From contig NZ_RSEJ01000031.1 of the NCBI RefSeq assembly GCF_009910675.1, forward strand, positions 45,652-109,651: a stretch of 64,000 nt of DNA, read 5' to 3'. The notes under the pieces are model-generated. The model saw nothing but the letters and a program-made list of their open reading frames with translations, was not told the DNA's origin and made no database searches. Numbering within the stretch: position 1 is the first letter of the stretch; every line of letters begins with the position of its first letter. This DNA comes from Photobacterium alginatilyticum. Its GTDB lineage: Bacteria > Pseudomonadota > Gammaproteobacteria > Enterobacterales > Vibrionaceae. This document shows positions 26,298 through 37,183 of the stretch, one piece after another. A program made the translations under genes and the position numbers.

Positions 26298-29200
26298 TTA
26301 TGATGATGGACGACAGTTTAAATTCAGCAGCATCAGTTCTCTCAATGCTACCGAGAACTTGGCGAACTCATGAGTAGTACCAACCTTAAACTCGGCAAGA
26401 ACAGTATCCCAACGGTGAATGGCAGCTTTATGCTGATCCATCCAGTTCTCAATCAACTCTTCTGCCTGCTCTACTTCGGTAGATGTGGTAATCACCGCAG
26501 ACGTTAGCTGGCGTTGCTGCCAATCGAGATCTTCTCTGAACGAAGCGCGGGCCAACGCTTGCCAGTGGTTTTCAACCGGCTGGTTATGAACCTGCTTGAG
26601 GAACCAATGCAATGAAAGATCCGCACCAACAACAAAGTACACACGAGAGATAAAGTCGATATCTTTATCCAGCTCTTTGGCAATCTGCGCAATATCCATT
26701 GCTGAATACAGGCTACTCAGACGTGCGATGTTATGTGCAAGATCATCCGGTACACCCTCTTTGATCATGCTGTTAGCCTGTTCATTGTGCTCTTGCACCT
26801 CTTCCGTTACAAGGTAACTTTCAAGATTATCCCGCAGCTTCTGAACAATTGGCTGATAGAAGGTGATCTGCTGTTCGATACCTAGCTTGCGATCACGGTT
26901 ACGCAAAATCCAGCGAGTCACACGACGCAACATCCGACGGCATCGGTAAAGCATTTCATACTGTACTTCTGCCGGGAGAACGTTATCTAGCTCTCGGATC
27001 TGGGTAAAGAACTGCTTAAAGTTGAAGATCTCACGACCTACCGCATAAGCAGACGAAATCTCGACTACTGTTGAGCCCGTTTCTTCTTGCAAGCGGGTAA
27101 CAAAGTTGCACCCCATCTCATTGGACATTTGGTTCGCCAGGGATGTCGCAATCAACTGCTGTTTCAGCGGGTGGTTTTCCATCTGAGAGCGATACTTTTC
27201 CTGCAATTCTTGCGGGAAGTAAGCTGGCAGCAAACGTGCATGGTAAGGATCATTGGCAATTTCATCAGTCACCATGTCCTCTTTCAGTACCATTTTGCCA
27301 TAGGCAACCAGTACAGCCAATTCAGGACGAGTCAGACCTGAACCTGCCTTCTCACGTTCGGCCAGTGTATCGTCATCAGGTAGGTACTCCAGCGCACGAT
27401 CCAGCTTGCCTTCTTTCTCCAGGTAATGAATGAAGCGGATCTGCTCTTTCAGCAACTGCACCTGCTGCTGTTGGGTAACCGAAATTGACTCACTCTGGCA
27501 GTAGGCATTGTCCAAAACAATGTCGCCGACTTCGTCTTCCATGCGTTCCAGCAGCTCATTACGTTGCTTGTAAGTCAGATCGCCACCAGCAACCAGGCTG
27601 TTCAGAAGGATCTTGATGTTGACTTCATTATCCGAGCAGTCAACGCCGCCCACATTATCAATAAAGTCGGTGTTGACCAAACCACCACGGGACGCGAACT
27701 CAACACGCCCGAGCTGGGTCATACCCAAGTTACCTCCCTCGCCGACTACTTTGGCACGAAGCTCACTGCCGTTAATACGAAGCACATCGTTAGCACGGTC
27801 ACCTACATCAGTATGTGTTTCGCTCTGCGCTTTGACATAGGTACCAATACCGCCGTTCCACAGCAGATCAACTTCCATCTGCAGGATCATACGAATCAGC
27901 TCGTTAGGCGGCATGCTTTGCTTACGTGTACCCAGTAGTTTCTGGATCTGCGGTGTCAGTTTGATCGACTTACTGCGACGCGAGAAGATCCCGCCCCCTT
28001 CAGAGATCAGGCTTTGATCATAATCTTCCCAACTTGATCGAGGTAAGTTGAACAGGCGATTTCGCTCTTCCCAGCTTGAAGCTGAGTCCGGATTAGGATC
28101 CAGGAAGATATGCATATGGTTAAATGCCGCTACCAAACGGATATGTTTGGAAAGAAGCATACCATTACCAAACACATCACCAGCCATATCACCGACACCG
28201 GCACAGGTGAAATCAGTGGTCTGGCAGTTGATTCCCAGTTCACGGAAATGACGTTTCACAGACTCCCAACCACCACGGGCTGTAATCCCCATTTTCTTGT
28301 GGTCGTAACCATTCGAACCACCAGAAGCAAAGGCATCACCCAACCAGAAGTTATAGTCATCGGACACCGAGTTGGCCAAATCAGAGAATGTCGCTGTCCC
28401 CTTATCAGCTGCTACAACCAAATACGGGTCATCTTCATCATGACGAACAACATTGGCTGGTGGTAGTAGCTCACCATCGACAATATTATCGGTCACATCC
28501 AGCAATGCACGGATGAAGCGTTTGTAACAACGCTGACCTTCGGCCCAGATTTCCTCCCGGGTAGACATCTGCGGCTGGCGTTTGCAAACAAAACCACCTT
28601 TTGCCCCTACCGGCACGATCACTGTGTTCTTAACTTGCTGTGCTTTGACCAAACCAAGGATTTCAGTTCGGAAATCTTCCTGACGGTCTGACCAACGAAG
28701 ACCACCACGAGCCACTTTGCCGCCCCGCAGGTGAACACCTTCAATATCAGGCGCGTAGACAAAGATCTCGAAGAACGGTACCGGTGCCGGAATTTCAGGG
28801 ATTTCCGAAGGACGCAATTTAAGAGAAAGCCAAGGTTTAGGATTCCCCTTCTCGTCCTTCTGGTAGTAGTTCGTTCGCTGCGTCGCCATGATCATGTCCA
28901 TGTAACGACGAATGATCCTGTCGTCATCGAGACTTTCGACATGATCCAGTTTCTTGTTCAACTTCTTAATCAGATCCTGCTCGGCTTTTTCTGAATGCTT
29001 CTTCGCCGGGTTGAAACGTAAGGCAAACAAGGAAACCAGATCTCGCGCCAAATCACTATGGCTAGACAGCGTCTCTTCAATATAGTGCTGACTGAACGGG
29101 AAACCCACCTGACGCATATAGCGGGCAAAACTACGTAGAATTGTAATTTCACGACCTGTCAGGCCTGCACAAAGAACCAGACGGTTAAAACCATCACTCT

Positions 29201-31127
29201 CAATTTCGTTATGCCAAATGGCAGCAAAGGCTTCCTGGAAACGATCACGTGCTTCACTCAAATCAATACCAGTACAGGCATTGTGCAACATGGCGAAATC
29301 GAGGATCCAGTAAACCGTCCCGTTCGCCGTCACCACCTGGTACGGAGATTCACCAATCACACGTAGGCCCAAGTTCTCGAGCATTGGCATCACATCGGAA
29401 AGGTGAATCGGCTTCTCACGGTGGAAGAGTTTCAGTTTCACAAAGTGAGAATCAACCGCCTCTTCCTGTGGACGGTAGAAAAGCATACCCAGCTTGTTGT
29501 CTTCGCTAAGGCTCTCCAGCTGCTCAATATCTGCCACCGCCGACCCCGGCAACATCTGCTCTTTATAAGAACGAGGGAATGCGCGGGCATAGTTTTTCGC
29601 CAGTACTGTCCCTTCACTTTCACCGAAGTTAGCGACCAAAGAAGTACTCAGACGATCTTCCCATGCAGAAGCGGCTTCAACCAGGTTATGTTCGATGGCT
29701 TTAACGTCTACATCAAAGTTATTATTGTCGACACGCACTATATAATGAGTTCTCGCTAGTGGACTTTCCGAGAAGAAAGTGGTGAATTCAACGTTTTGAT
29801 CAGATCCAAATGAGTCCCTGAGGATCTCCTGAGTCTTTCTTCGCAACTCGGTGTTGTAGCGCTCCTTGGTGACATACACCATACAGGAGAAGAAACGACC
29901 AAACGGATCACGGCGAACAAACAAGCGCAACAAATCGCGATCCTGCATCTGTACGACACCGCAACCTACATCCAGCATTTCTTTTTCATTAGCCTGGATC
30001 AGCTCATCTCTTGGATAAGTCTCCAGCAAATTATTCAATGCTTTCCATGAGTGAGAGCCTGCCGGATAACCGCTTGCCTCAAGAATGCGTGACATTTTAT
30101 TGCTGATCAGCGGAATGTTCATTGCTGTCTGATGGTACGCTGTCGAAGCGTAAAGGCCGGTGAAGCGGTGTTCGCCAATCACATTGCCTTCTTTATCGAA
30201 GCGCCTGATTCCAATGTAGTCTGTATATGCCGGGCGATGGATTTTTGATTTGCCGTTGCTCTTGGTCAAAATAAGCAACTCAGGTTTACGGGCCTCAAAC
30301 CGTGCCGACTCAGGTAGCTCGGAAAGTTTCAGTGACCTTCCCTTTTTCGATTTACTTAGCAGACCAAGCCCGCCCTCGTCACATGGTCTCAGCTCATAGT
30401 CGCCTTCAATAGGCACCAAGTCATACTGGTGATAACCCATAAAAGTAAAATTATGTCTGTTCACCCAGTCAAGAAACGCAATCGCTTCTTCACGGTGCGC
30501 GTTATCAACTGGTAGCTCTGCCGTTTTCAACTCTTTGACAATGCCCTGCATTTTGCTCTGCATACCTTGCCAATCATTAACGACCAAATCCACATCCTGT
30601 AGCACTTGTTCTAGTTCTTCTTTTAGTGCTTTCATCTCTGCTTTTTCGTTGAGACGATCTACTTCAATATGGAAAAGAGTCTGAAGATCACCATCTTTAC
30701 CACACGCTTCACTGATAGCACCGCTTTCATTCCGTTTAAAGAAATACGGGCCATTTAGCATAAGGTGGCTTGTGATACCAAGGCGGGTTAAGGTCATGCG
30801 GACGGAGTCCACAAGGAAAGGACGGTCAGGTGTTACGATTTCGACTACGGTATGCGTTGACTGCCAGCCGTAGCGACTGAGCGACGGATTGTATACTCGT
30901 ACTGAAATTTGATCTGGTTTATTTTGCGCAAGATGGTGCCACAAACTCAGTACAGCACCATATAAGTCAGATTCATTCCGTTGAAGCAGATCATCATCTG
31001 CCAGTTGACCTAGTAATCTTTGAGCAAAAACTTCTACTAATGCCTGCTGAGGGATCTCAATCTTATCCTGGATTAAGCCATACACTTTCTCAAGCAGTAC
31101 CGGCACTATAGGGTCAGGTGCGGTCAT
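26298..31127 (-). CDS. gdhB: NAD-dependent glutamate dehydrogenase, 180-kDa class
   Basis: The protein has about 1609 residues from the ATG at 31127, which has GGAG eight bases before it; an upstream in-frame ATG (31196) lacks this support. Length and sequence match the large NAD-GDH class: N-terminal ACT-like regulatory segments (about 20-600), the catalytic domain in the middle (GAKGGFVCKRQP, GNGMLLS, VGEGGNLGMTQLGR), and a long helical C-terminus. It deaminates glutamate to 2-oxoglutarate for amino acid catabolism. It is a single-gene unit with its own terminator. Confidence 0.96.
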   Translation of the reverse strand: MTAPDPIVPVLLEKVYGLIQDKIEIPQQALVEVFAQRLLGQLADDDLLQRNESDLYGAVLSLWHHLAQNKPDQISVRVYNPSLSRYGWQSTHTVVEIVTPDRPFLVDSVRMTLTRLGITSHLMLNGPYFFKRNESGAISEACGKDGDLQTLFHIEVDRLNEKAEMKALKEELEQVLQDVDLVVNDWQGMQSKMQGIVKELKTAELPVDNAHREEAIAFLDWVNRHNFTFMGYHQYDLVPIEGDYELRPCDEGGLGLLSKSKKGRSLKLSELPESARFEARKPELLILTKSNGKSKIHRPAYTDYIGIRRFDKEGNVIGEHRFTGLYASTAYHQTAMNIPLISNKMSRILEASGYPAGSHSWKALNNLLETYPRDELIQANEKEMLDVGCGVVQMQDRDLLRLFVRRDPFGRFFSCMVYVTKERYNTELRRKTQEILRDSFGSDQNVEFTTFFSESPLARTHYIVRVDNNNFDVDVKAIEHNLVEAASAWEDRLSTSLVANFGESEGTVLAKNYARAFPRSYKEQMLPGSAVADIEQLESLSEDNKLGMLFYRPQEEAVDSHFVKLKLFHREKPIHLSDVMPMLENLGLRVIGESPYQVVTANGTVYWILDFAMLHNACTGIDLSEARDRFQEAFAAIWHNEIESDGFNRLVLCAGLTGREITILRSFARYMRQVGFPFSQHYIEETLSSHSDLARDLVSLFALRFNPAKKHSEKAEQDLIKKLNKKLDHVESLDDDRIIRRYMDMIMATQRTNYYQKDEKGNPKPWLSLKLRPSEIPEIPAPVPFFEIFVYAPDIEGVHLRGGKVARGGLRWSDRQEDFRTEILGLVKAQQVKNTVIVPVGAKGGFVCKRQPQMSTREEIWAEGQRCYKRFIRALLDVTDNIVDGELLPPANVVRHDEDDPYLVVAADKGTATFSDLANSVSDDYNFWLGDAFASGGSNGYDHKKMGITARGGWESVKRHFRELGINCQTTDFTCAGVGDMAGDVFGNGMLLSKHIRLVAAFNHMHIFLDPNPDSASSWEERNRLFNLPRSSWEDYDQSLISEGGGIFSRRSKSIKLTPQIQKLLGTRKQSMPPNELIRMILQMEVDLLWNGGIGTYVKAQSETHTDVGDRANDVLRINGSELRAKVVGEGGNLGMTQLGRVEFASRGGLVNTDFIDNVGGVDCSDNEVNIKILLNSLVAGGDLTYKQRNELLERMEDEVGDIVLDNAYCQSESISVTQQQQVQLLKEQIRFIHYLEKEGKLDRALEYLPDDDTLAEREKAGSGLTRPELAVLVAYGKMVLKEDMVTDEIANDPYHARLLPAYFPQELQEKYRSQMENHPLKQQLIATSLANQMSNEMGCNFVTRLQEETGSTVVEISSAYAVGREIFNFKQFFTQIRELDNVLPAEVQYEMLYRCRRMLRRVTRWILRNRDRKLGIEQQITFYQPIVQKLRDNLESYLVTEEVQEHNEQANSMIKEGVPDDLAHNIARLSSLYSAMDIAQIAKELDKDIDFISRVYFVVGADLSLHWFLKQVHNQPVENHWQALARASFREDLDWQQRQLTSAVITTSTEVEQAEELIENWMDQHKAAIHRWDTVLAEFKVGTTHEFAKFSVALRELMLLNLNCRPSS

Positions 31128-31544
31128 AGCAAATGCTCCATTTGTTATATCTATTATCGATCTAGTATAGGGTTTTATATCAATCCCATGTGCCATTTGG
31201 GGACTTAAGGCGCATGGGATCGGTATTCTTTCCGTGAGTGCTATTGTAGGGCGTTTTGTTGCGAATTGGTTACGTTAATAACACTGTTTAGGAAAGAAAA
31301 AATCGAATATGTGACTAAGGTTAAGATTTTGGCTGGATGGAACATCTGACATTGGTGAAAAGAGCAGCTGACGCGGTTATTGTTCTTGTAAATTGGTATA
31401 ACCAATTATTTCTACGATTATTTTTTCTTATATCAAGAGCTAATTTTATTTGCATACCCTTGAAGAATACGCGGTGTTAACGATGGCTTTATCTATACCT
31501 TCTCTCGTCAAATGTTAACTAAAAGTTGCGCACAAAGACTGTTG
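31128..31544. other. Noncoding region upstream of gdhB
   Basis: There is no gene in this 417-base AT-rich stretch. It holds the gdhB upstream region; no operator was recognised. An in-frame upstream extension of gdhB to 31196 is unlikely to be translated. Confidence 0.45.
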
Positions 31545-31766
31545 CTAACCTATCAGCTCCAGGGTATCTAAACGATTTTGATTATTCACTGTGATACGGA
31601 AGCGACCTTTTACTCCTAGCTGACTTAGAAATGGTCGAAACCGCGACGCTGGAAGTTGTAATTTCAAGCCATTGTCGGTAACGACCACAACGGTACTGGC
31701 AGCACCGGAATAGTGGTTCAGGTATGACTGATAAGAGATGTAGACGGAAAAAGTATATGACTTCAT
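31545..31766 (-). CDS. DUF2835 family protein
   Basis: From ATG 31766 the protein has 73 residues, MKSYTFSVYISYQSYLNHYSG and so on, the typical start of DUF2835 proteins. The rest (LQLPASRFRPFLSQLGVKGRFRI) keeps the family pattern. No good SD precedes this ATG, and a TTG-started longer frame to 31814 is possible. The function is unknown. It lies beside pepN in many vibrios and is small, basic and cytoplasmic. Confidence 0.8.
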   Translation of the reverse strand: MKSYTFSVYISYQSYLNHYSGAASTVVVVTDNGLKLQLPASRFRPFLSQLGVKGRFRITVNNQNRLDTLELIG

Positions 31767-31867
31767 AAAAATAAGGAGCTTGGTTCTGGTGGCTAAGGTA
31801 CTAGGAAAGGACAAATGTAGAGCTTCGAGTGACTATAACTGGTCACTCGAAGCTCACTACGTATAAC

Positions 31868-34492
31868 TTACTGCTCTAACGCTTTATGAACTTTCTCAAA
31901 CAGGTCTTTCGCCAGGTTCTCCAACTGAGACAGTTTCTCGAGTTCCGCGCGCATTAGTGCCTGTCGCTGCTCATCATACTGACGATACTTCAGGAACGGT
32001 TCAATCAGGCGTGAAGCTACTTGCGGGTTGCTAGTGTTCAGTGCCATCAGGATCTCTGCCAGGTACTGATAACCGGAACCGTCTTTCGCGTGGAAACGTA
32101 CAGGGTTGTTCGCACAGAAGCTAGCAACCAGGCTACGGGTACGGTTTGGGTTCTTCAGATCAAATGCGGCATGAGTCATGGTATTACGAACATTTTCTAA
32201 TGCGTTCTCTGCCGGGTTCTTACCCTGCAAAATGAACCATTTGTCCATAACCAAACCATCGTGTGTCCACTTCTCACTAAAGTCCGCCATTTGCGCTTCA
32301 CGGCAAGCGAGACCTGCATTATTTGCCGCCGACATCGCAGCCATGGTATCTGTCATATTATCTGATTGCTGATACTGCTTGGCAGCAAGCTTGTCGCCGT
32401 TTTCAGTATTAGCCAGGTAAGACAAACAGGTATTTCGCAATGCACGCTTCGCCATCGCTTCATGGGAAATGCTGTACTCTGCCTGAGCAAGAGTTTGGTA
32501 GATAGCCGATAGCTCATCTTCCATTTCGCTTGCCAGTACCGCTTCAAGCTGGCTCACTACCGCGTGGATTGCATCGACATCAACCGTTTTGTACCAACCG
32601 GCAATCTCGTTCTCGCTTGGTAGCGTCAGCATTTCGGCAATAAATGCCGGATCCAGTTTCTCGTCTAACAGTACACCACGGAAGGCATCTACCACAGAAG
32701 CTGGTAATTCAAATGCTTCACCCTGCTGAACACGCTTAACATTCTCACGGATATATTTTGCCAGCAAAATCTGACCGGCATCCCAGCGAGCAAATTCATT
32801 GCGGGCATGAACCATCAAGAATGCCAGCTCATCGTCAGAGTAACCGTATTCCAGTACTACGGGTGCCGAGAACTCACGCAGCATCGAGATAACTGGTTTT
32901 TCTTCGACACTATCAAACTCAAAGACTTGCTCAGCCTCTGTAACATCAAGCACATGGTGAACCTTTTCACCGTTACACTGTAACTCAACAACCTCACCGC
33001 GGCTGTCATACAGCTCGATATCGAATGGAATATGCAGAGGAAGCTTCTCTTGCTGACCAGCCGTCGGCGGGGTGTGCTGCTTGACTGTGACACGGTAACA
33101 CTTGCTTTCAGCATCGTAGTCTGTTGCCACATTGACAACCGGCGTACCGGCCTGGCTATACCAGCGGCGGAAGCGAGATAAATCAATACCAGATGCATCT
33201 TCCATCGACTGAACAAAGTCATCGCAAGTCGCTGCCGTGCCATCATGGCGTTCAAAGTACAACTTCATCCCGGCCTGGAAGTTTTGCTCGCCCAGCAAGG
33301 TGTGCATCATGCGAATAACTTCACTGCCCTTCTCATACACTGTCAGCGTATAGAAGTTATTCATCTCAATAACTTTTTCAGGACGAATTGGATGAGACAT
33401 CGGGCCACGATCTTCAGCAAACTGCGGCCCACGAACAACACGAACGTTGTTGATACGGTTAACCGGGCGCGAGCCCAGATCAGAAGAAAACTCCTGATCG
33501 CGGAATACCGTTAATCCTTCTTTCAAACTTAGCTGGAACCAGTCACGACAGGTCACGCGGTTACCGGTCCAGTTATGGAAATACTCATGGCCGATAACAG
33601 CTTCAATACCCTGGTAATCAGTATCTGTCGCGGTTGCAGCATTGGCGAGAACGTACTTAGAGTTAAAGACATTCAAGCCTTTGTTTTCCATTGCCCCCAT
33701 GTTGAAGAAATCAACGGCAACAATCATGTAGATATCAAGGTCATACTCAAGACCGAAGCGCTCTTCGTCCCACTTCATCGAGTTGATAAGTGACGTCATC
33801 GCATAGTCAGCGCGATCCAGGTTGCCTTTATCGACAAAGATCTCCAGCTCGACATTGCGACCACTCATCGTGGTGTAGGTATCGCGAAGCACATCAAAAT
33901 CACCGGCCACTAGTGCAAACAGGTAACTTGGTTTCGGGAACGGGTCTTGCCACTGTACCCAGTGACGACCATTTTCAAGATCGCCCGAATCAATACGGTT
34001 ACCATTGCTAAGCAGATAAGGAAACGCCGCCTTATCCGCAATAACCTTAGTGGTAAAGCGCGCCAGCACATCAGGACGATCCAGATAATAAGTAATGCGG
34101 CGGAAACCTTCCGCTTCACACTGGGTGCAGAAGCCACCACCGGACTTATACAATCCTTCCAGCAGCGTGTTGGCTTCTGGGTTTACTTCCGTTTCAATAG
34201 TTAGCTCAAACTCAGCTGGAACACCGTTGATAGTCAACCCGGTTTCTGTTTCAGCGTAATCTGTCCAAGCTTCACCATTTACCTCGACACGAACGAGTTT
34301 TAGGCCATCACCATCTAAAACTAACGGTACCTGCTTGTCTGCAAGACGCTTTATCTGGCTAGTTGCAACAATATGTGTTTCCGTATCATGGAGATCAAAC
34401 TCGAGGGCAATATCGGTAATGGTATATGCAGGAGCTTGATAATCAGCACGATATTTTGCAGTCGGCTGTGTTGTCGTTGGTTGTTCGGCCAT
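31868..34492 (-). CDS. pepN: Aminopeptidase N
   Basis: The start at 34492 (MAEQPTTTQ, AAGGAAACC before it) gives 874 residues; a longer frame to 34549 is less likely. The M1 exopeptidase motif GAMENKGLN and the zinc site HEYFHNW with the downstream Glu in LKEGLTVFRDQEF are present at about residues 260-325. The N-terminal beta domain, catalytic thermolysin-like domain and C-terminal helical superhelix are all full length. PepN is the main cytoplasmic aminopeptidase for peptide turnover. Confidence 0.98.
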   Translation of the reverse strand: MAEQPTTTQPTAKYRADYQAPAYTITDIALEFDLHDTETHIVATSQIKRLADKQVPLVLDGDGLKLVRVEVNGEAWTDYAETETGLTINGVPAEFELTIETEVNPEANTLLEGLYKSGGGFCTQCEAEGFRRITYYLDRPDVLARFTTKVIADKAAFPYLLSNGNRIDSGDLENGRHWVQWQDPFPKPSYLFALVAGDFDVLRDTYTTMSGRNVELEIFVDKGNLDRADYAMTSLINSMKWDEERFGLEYDLDIYMIVAVDFFNMGAMENKGLNVFNSKYVLANAATATDTDYQGIEAVIGHEYFHNWTGNRVTCRDWFQLSLKEGLTVFRDQEFSSDLGSRPVNRINNVRVVRGPQFAEDRGPMSHPIRPEKVIEMNNFYTLTVYEKGSEVIRMMHTLLGEQNFQAGMKLYFERHDGTAATCDDFVQSMEDASGIDLSRFRRWYSQAGTPVVNVATDYDAESKCYRVTVKQHTPPTAGQQEKLPLHIPFDIELYDSRGEVVELQCNGEKVHHVLDVTEAEQVFEFDSVEEKPVISMLREFSAPVVLEYGYSDDELAFLMVHARNEFARWDAGQILLAKYIRENVKRVQQGEAFELPASVVDAFRGVLLDEKLDPAFIAEMLTLPSENEIAGWYKTVDVDAIHAVVSQLEAVLASEMEDELSAIYQTLAQAEYSISHEAMAKRALRNTCLSYLANTENGDKLAAKQYQQSDNMTDTMAAMSAANNAGLACREAQMADFSEKWTHDGLVMDKWFILQGKNPAENALENVRNTMTHAAFDLKNPNRTRSLVASFCANNPVRFHAKDGSGYQYLAEILMALNTSNPQVASRLIEPFLKYRQYDEQRQALMRAELEKLSQLENLAKDLFEKVHKALEQ

Positions 34493-34990
34493 ATTGGTTT
34501 CCTTAATTATCCGCATGGGGCATTTATGCCGTTGATAAGCGGCTGACACCTGTCATTATTCTGCCTTTAAGTCTCTCAAACAAGGGGCTTTCCCCGTGTT
34601 CAATGAGAAACTCATTGCAAAGCCAGAACAGCTGGTGAAGAACTAGACAATTTGATGAAGCGTGGTACTTCGCTCTTTATCAATAACCGTCTGGTTGACA
34701 CTGCTGTTGTCATCTACCCTACTCGAAAATGGTTATTCGTTTTGACTATACTTTTATAAGTAATCTTTAATAGCACAATCTGACAATTTCTCAGTATCAC
34801 CCACATATTTATCAGGGTGATTGATGGTGGATTACTCTTTACAAAAATAATATGGTGAGTGGACTTGTTGTTTTCAAGGTTTCGGCGTAAGGTACGCCCC
34901 TATTTTTTTAGTCTATTTTGAATGGTTTCAGACAAATTAGGCTCAAAATAATGTAAAATTCTCGGATTGTGATAGACAACTACATTAGCT
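34493..34990. other. Divergent pepN/pncB upstream region
   Basis: The 498 bases contain no gene I can support. The first 130 bases are of average composition; the part near 34740-34960 is AT-rich and likely contains the pncB promoter. No known regulator site was identified. Confidence 0.45.
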
Positions 34991-36187
34991 ATGACTGATA
35001 CAGGACACATTGGGGTTATCGACTCCCTGCTTGATACAGATGCATATAAACTTCATATGCAGCAAGCGATTTTTCATCAATACCCGAATATTGAAGCGGC
35101 TGCAGAATTCCACTGCCGAAGCCATGAAGACCTCCGTCCTTACTGTAATGATATCCAGGAACAGGTTAACCGCCTTGCTGATCTTTCCTTTACAGGGGAA
35201 GAGCTTGATTACCTAGCGACACTACCTTTCTTCAAAGCAGACTACTTAGACTATTTAAAGAGCTTCAAGCTAGATAGCAACCAGGTAGAGATTGATGCCT
35301 CAGGTGAGCAACTGACCATCAAAATCACAGGCAAATGGATTGACGTCATCCTGTGGGAAGTTCCTCTGCTCGCGATTATCAGTGAAGTACGCTCATCAAA
35401 GTGCTATCCAAACTCTTCAGCCGATGACGCTATCAAGCAACTAAAAGAAAAGCTTTCAGACTTCTACAGCAAAGCAGAAAGTACTGATCTAAGCCAATTT
35501 AACCTGGTTGATTTTGGTAGCCGACGACGTTTCTCCAAAGATGTCCACCACGCCGTGGTTGATTTCCTAAAAGACAACATGCCTGAGTTCAAGGGTACGT
35601 CGAACTATCACCTGGCTCGTACTCGCAACCTGACACCAGTAGGCACCCAAGCACATGAATGGTTCCAGGCACACCAGCAACTATCTGGTGAACTGGCGGA
35701 CTCACAGCAACTGGCTCTCAACCGCTGGCTTCAGGAATACCCTGACTCGTTAGGTATTGCCTTAACTGACTGCATCAATATGGATGCCTTCCTGCGTGAT
35801 TTTGACTTGCGCCTGTCCAAGCGTTTCACCGGACTGCGCCATGACAGCGCCGACCCTATTGCCTGGGGTGAAAAAGCAATCAAACATTACGAATCGCTTG
35901 GCATTGACCCGAAAACGAAGACGCTTGTCTTCTCTGACAGCCTGACTCTTGATAAGGCGCTCAATATCTATAAACACTTCGCCCATAGAGTCAATATTAG
36001 CTTTGGTATCGGTACCCAGCTTACCTGCGATCTTCCTGACGTGAAAACCCTGAACATCGTTATTAAACTAACTGAGTGTGAAGGGCGCCCTGTCGCTAAA
36101 ATATCTGACGAACCAGGCAAGAGTATCTGCCGCGATGAGGGTTATCTGACTCAGCTTCGACAGGCATTTAAAATCGCAAACAGCTAA
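34991..36187 (+). CDS. pncB: Nicotinate phosphoribosyltransferase
   Basis: The 398-residue protein matches the Enterobacteria-type PncB. Conserved parts are LDTDAYKLHMQQA at the N-terminus, EFHCRSHED, FGSRRRFS, GTSNYHLARTRNLTPVGTQAHEW (with the phosphorylated histidine in the latter region) and FGIGTQLTCD near the C-terminus. It converts nicotinate, PRPP and ATP to NAMN in NAD salvage. A perfect palindromic terminator follows. Confidence 0.98.
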   Translation: MTDTGHIGVIDSLLDTDAYKLHMQQAIFHQYPNIEAAAEFHCRSHEDLRPYCNDIQEQVNRLADLSFTGEELDYLATLPFFKADYLDYLKSFKLDSNQVEIDASGEQLTIKITGKWIDVILWEVPLLAIISEVRSSKCYPNSSADDAIKQLKEKLSDFYSKAESTDLSQFNLVDFGSRRRFSKDVHHAVVDFLKDNMPEFKGTSNYHLARTRNLTPVGTQAHEWFQAHQQLSGELADSQQLALNRWLQEYPDSLGIALTDCINMDAFLRDFDLRLSKRFTGLRHDSADPIAWGEKAIKHYESLGIDPKTKTLVFSDSLTLDKALNIYKHFAHRVNISFGIGTQLTCDLPDVKTLNIVIKLTECEGRPVAKISDEPGKSICRDEGYLTQLRQAFKIANS

Positions 36188-36205
36188 TACAATAAGTATG
36201 AGCAT

Positions 36206-36246
36206 TAAAAAAAACAGGCCTGCAAATTTGCAGGCCTGTTTTTTTC
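36206..36246. terminator. Bidirectional terminator after pncB
   Basis: A long perfect palindrome (aaaacaggcctgcaaa paired with tttgcaggcctgtttt) is flanked by A and T runs. It separates pncB from the convergent gene at 36278. Confidence 0.92.
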
Positions 36247-36277
36247 AATCTGAAATAGCGCTCAAACAATATGCTCC

Positions 36278-36931
36278 CTACTCTCTTCGCATAATCGCTT
36301 CCATTCCAAATTGCTTATTCGTCAATGTCAGGGTATCTGAGCCAAGTAAAAACTGGCTATCATGCTGGCCATCTTCGTAAATTAATACAATGCGGTCATC
36401 TTCAATAAAATATATTCCCTGATGCTCTTTTTTCTTCCCATTAGATCCAGATACCTCGGCTGAGAATAAAAAGTCTGGACGCAAAGAAATAGATAACTCA
36501 GAAACACCATCTCCGACATCATTGCCTGAAATACGCGATGAGCGCCAGTTACCAGGAAGGTTTTCAGGTGCGAGCTTGGTAAATCTTGCACCGTCAAGCA
36601 GGAACTGGTTGTAACTCAACATATAGCTATGCTGTTGTTCTGGTTGACCTTTTGCTAAAAAAGTTAACGTTGTTTCATCAATATCGTATTTACCGTCCCA
36701 TTCTTCAACGGTACCGTCAACCTGCAGTAATCGTATTACAAATCGATAGGACGATTTGAACTTTATATTCATTGCACGATAGCTCGTTCCTTCACTATCA
36801 ACACCATCATCAGTATTACTGAACCAATACCAGTCACCTAGCAGCAGTGGGTAATCAAACTCTGTTAAATCATCGGCATACAAGTGAGAACTAAAGGATA
36901 AGACAATTGCAAATAGAAATGATTTAAGCAT
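36278..36931 (-). CDS. Unknown exported protein with an internal duplication
   Basis: I do not recognise this 217-residue protein. It starts with a signal peptide (MLKSFLFAIVLSFSSHLYA, cleavage after about residue 19). Two similar beta-rich halves follow: GDWYWFSN, IKFKSSYRFVIRLLQVDG, GKYDID, FLLDGARFTKL in the first; GNWRSSRI, LSISLRPDFLFSAEVSGSNG, GIYFIED, FLLGSDTLTL in the second. Such repeats suggest a two-unit lipocalin-like or beta-clip structure in the periplasm. There is no lipobox Cys. Confidence 0.65.
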   Translation of the reverse strand: MLKSFLFAIVLSFSSHLYADDLTEFDYPLLLGDWYWFSNTDDGVDSEGTSYRAMNIKFKSSYRFVIRLLQVDGTVEEWDGKYDIDETTLTFLAKGQPEQQHSYMLSYNQFLLDGARFTKLAPENLPGNWRSSRISGNDVGDGVSELSISLRPDFLFSAEVSGSNGKKKEHQGIYFIEDDRIVLIYEDGQHDSQFLLGSDTLTLTNKQFGMEAIMRRE

Positions 36932-37135
36932 AGTGCTACCCCAACAACGAAATAAAGTTCTTCTTAAACCCTAGCCTGCAATACTATTTTGCGCTTAGAA
37001 ATATGATTAATCTCACATAATTTGACCGTTAGTCTCAACAATGAGACACAATCAATAGCTGCTGATTCTGCCCTTAATAAGAAAAAACAGTAGGTATAAA
37101 GTAAGGCTTGATATTTCAGAGAGGTGTCAAAATAA

Positions 37136-37168
37136 ACAAAAACGGCACCAAAAGATTGATGCCGTTTT
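37136..37168 (-). terminator. Terminator after prc
   Basis: A 9-bp stem (aaaacggca/tgccgtttt) with a 12-base loop; on the minus strand it ends in TTTTTG. It lies about 16 bases after the prc stop. Confidence 0.85.
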
Positions 37169-37183
37169 ATTACGAGGTATTAA

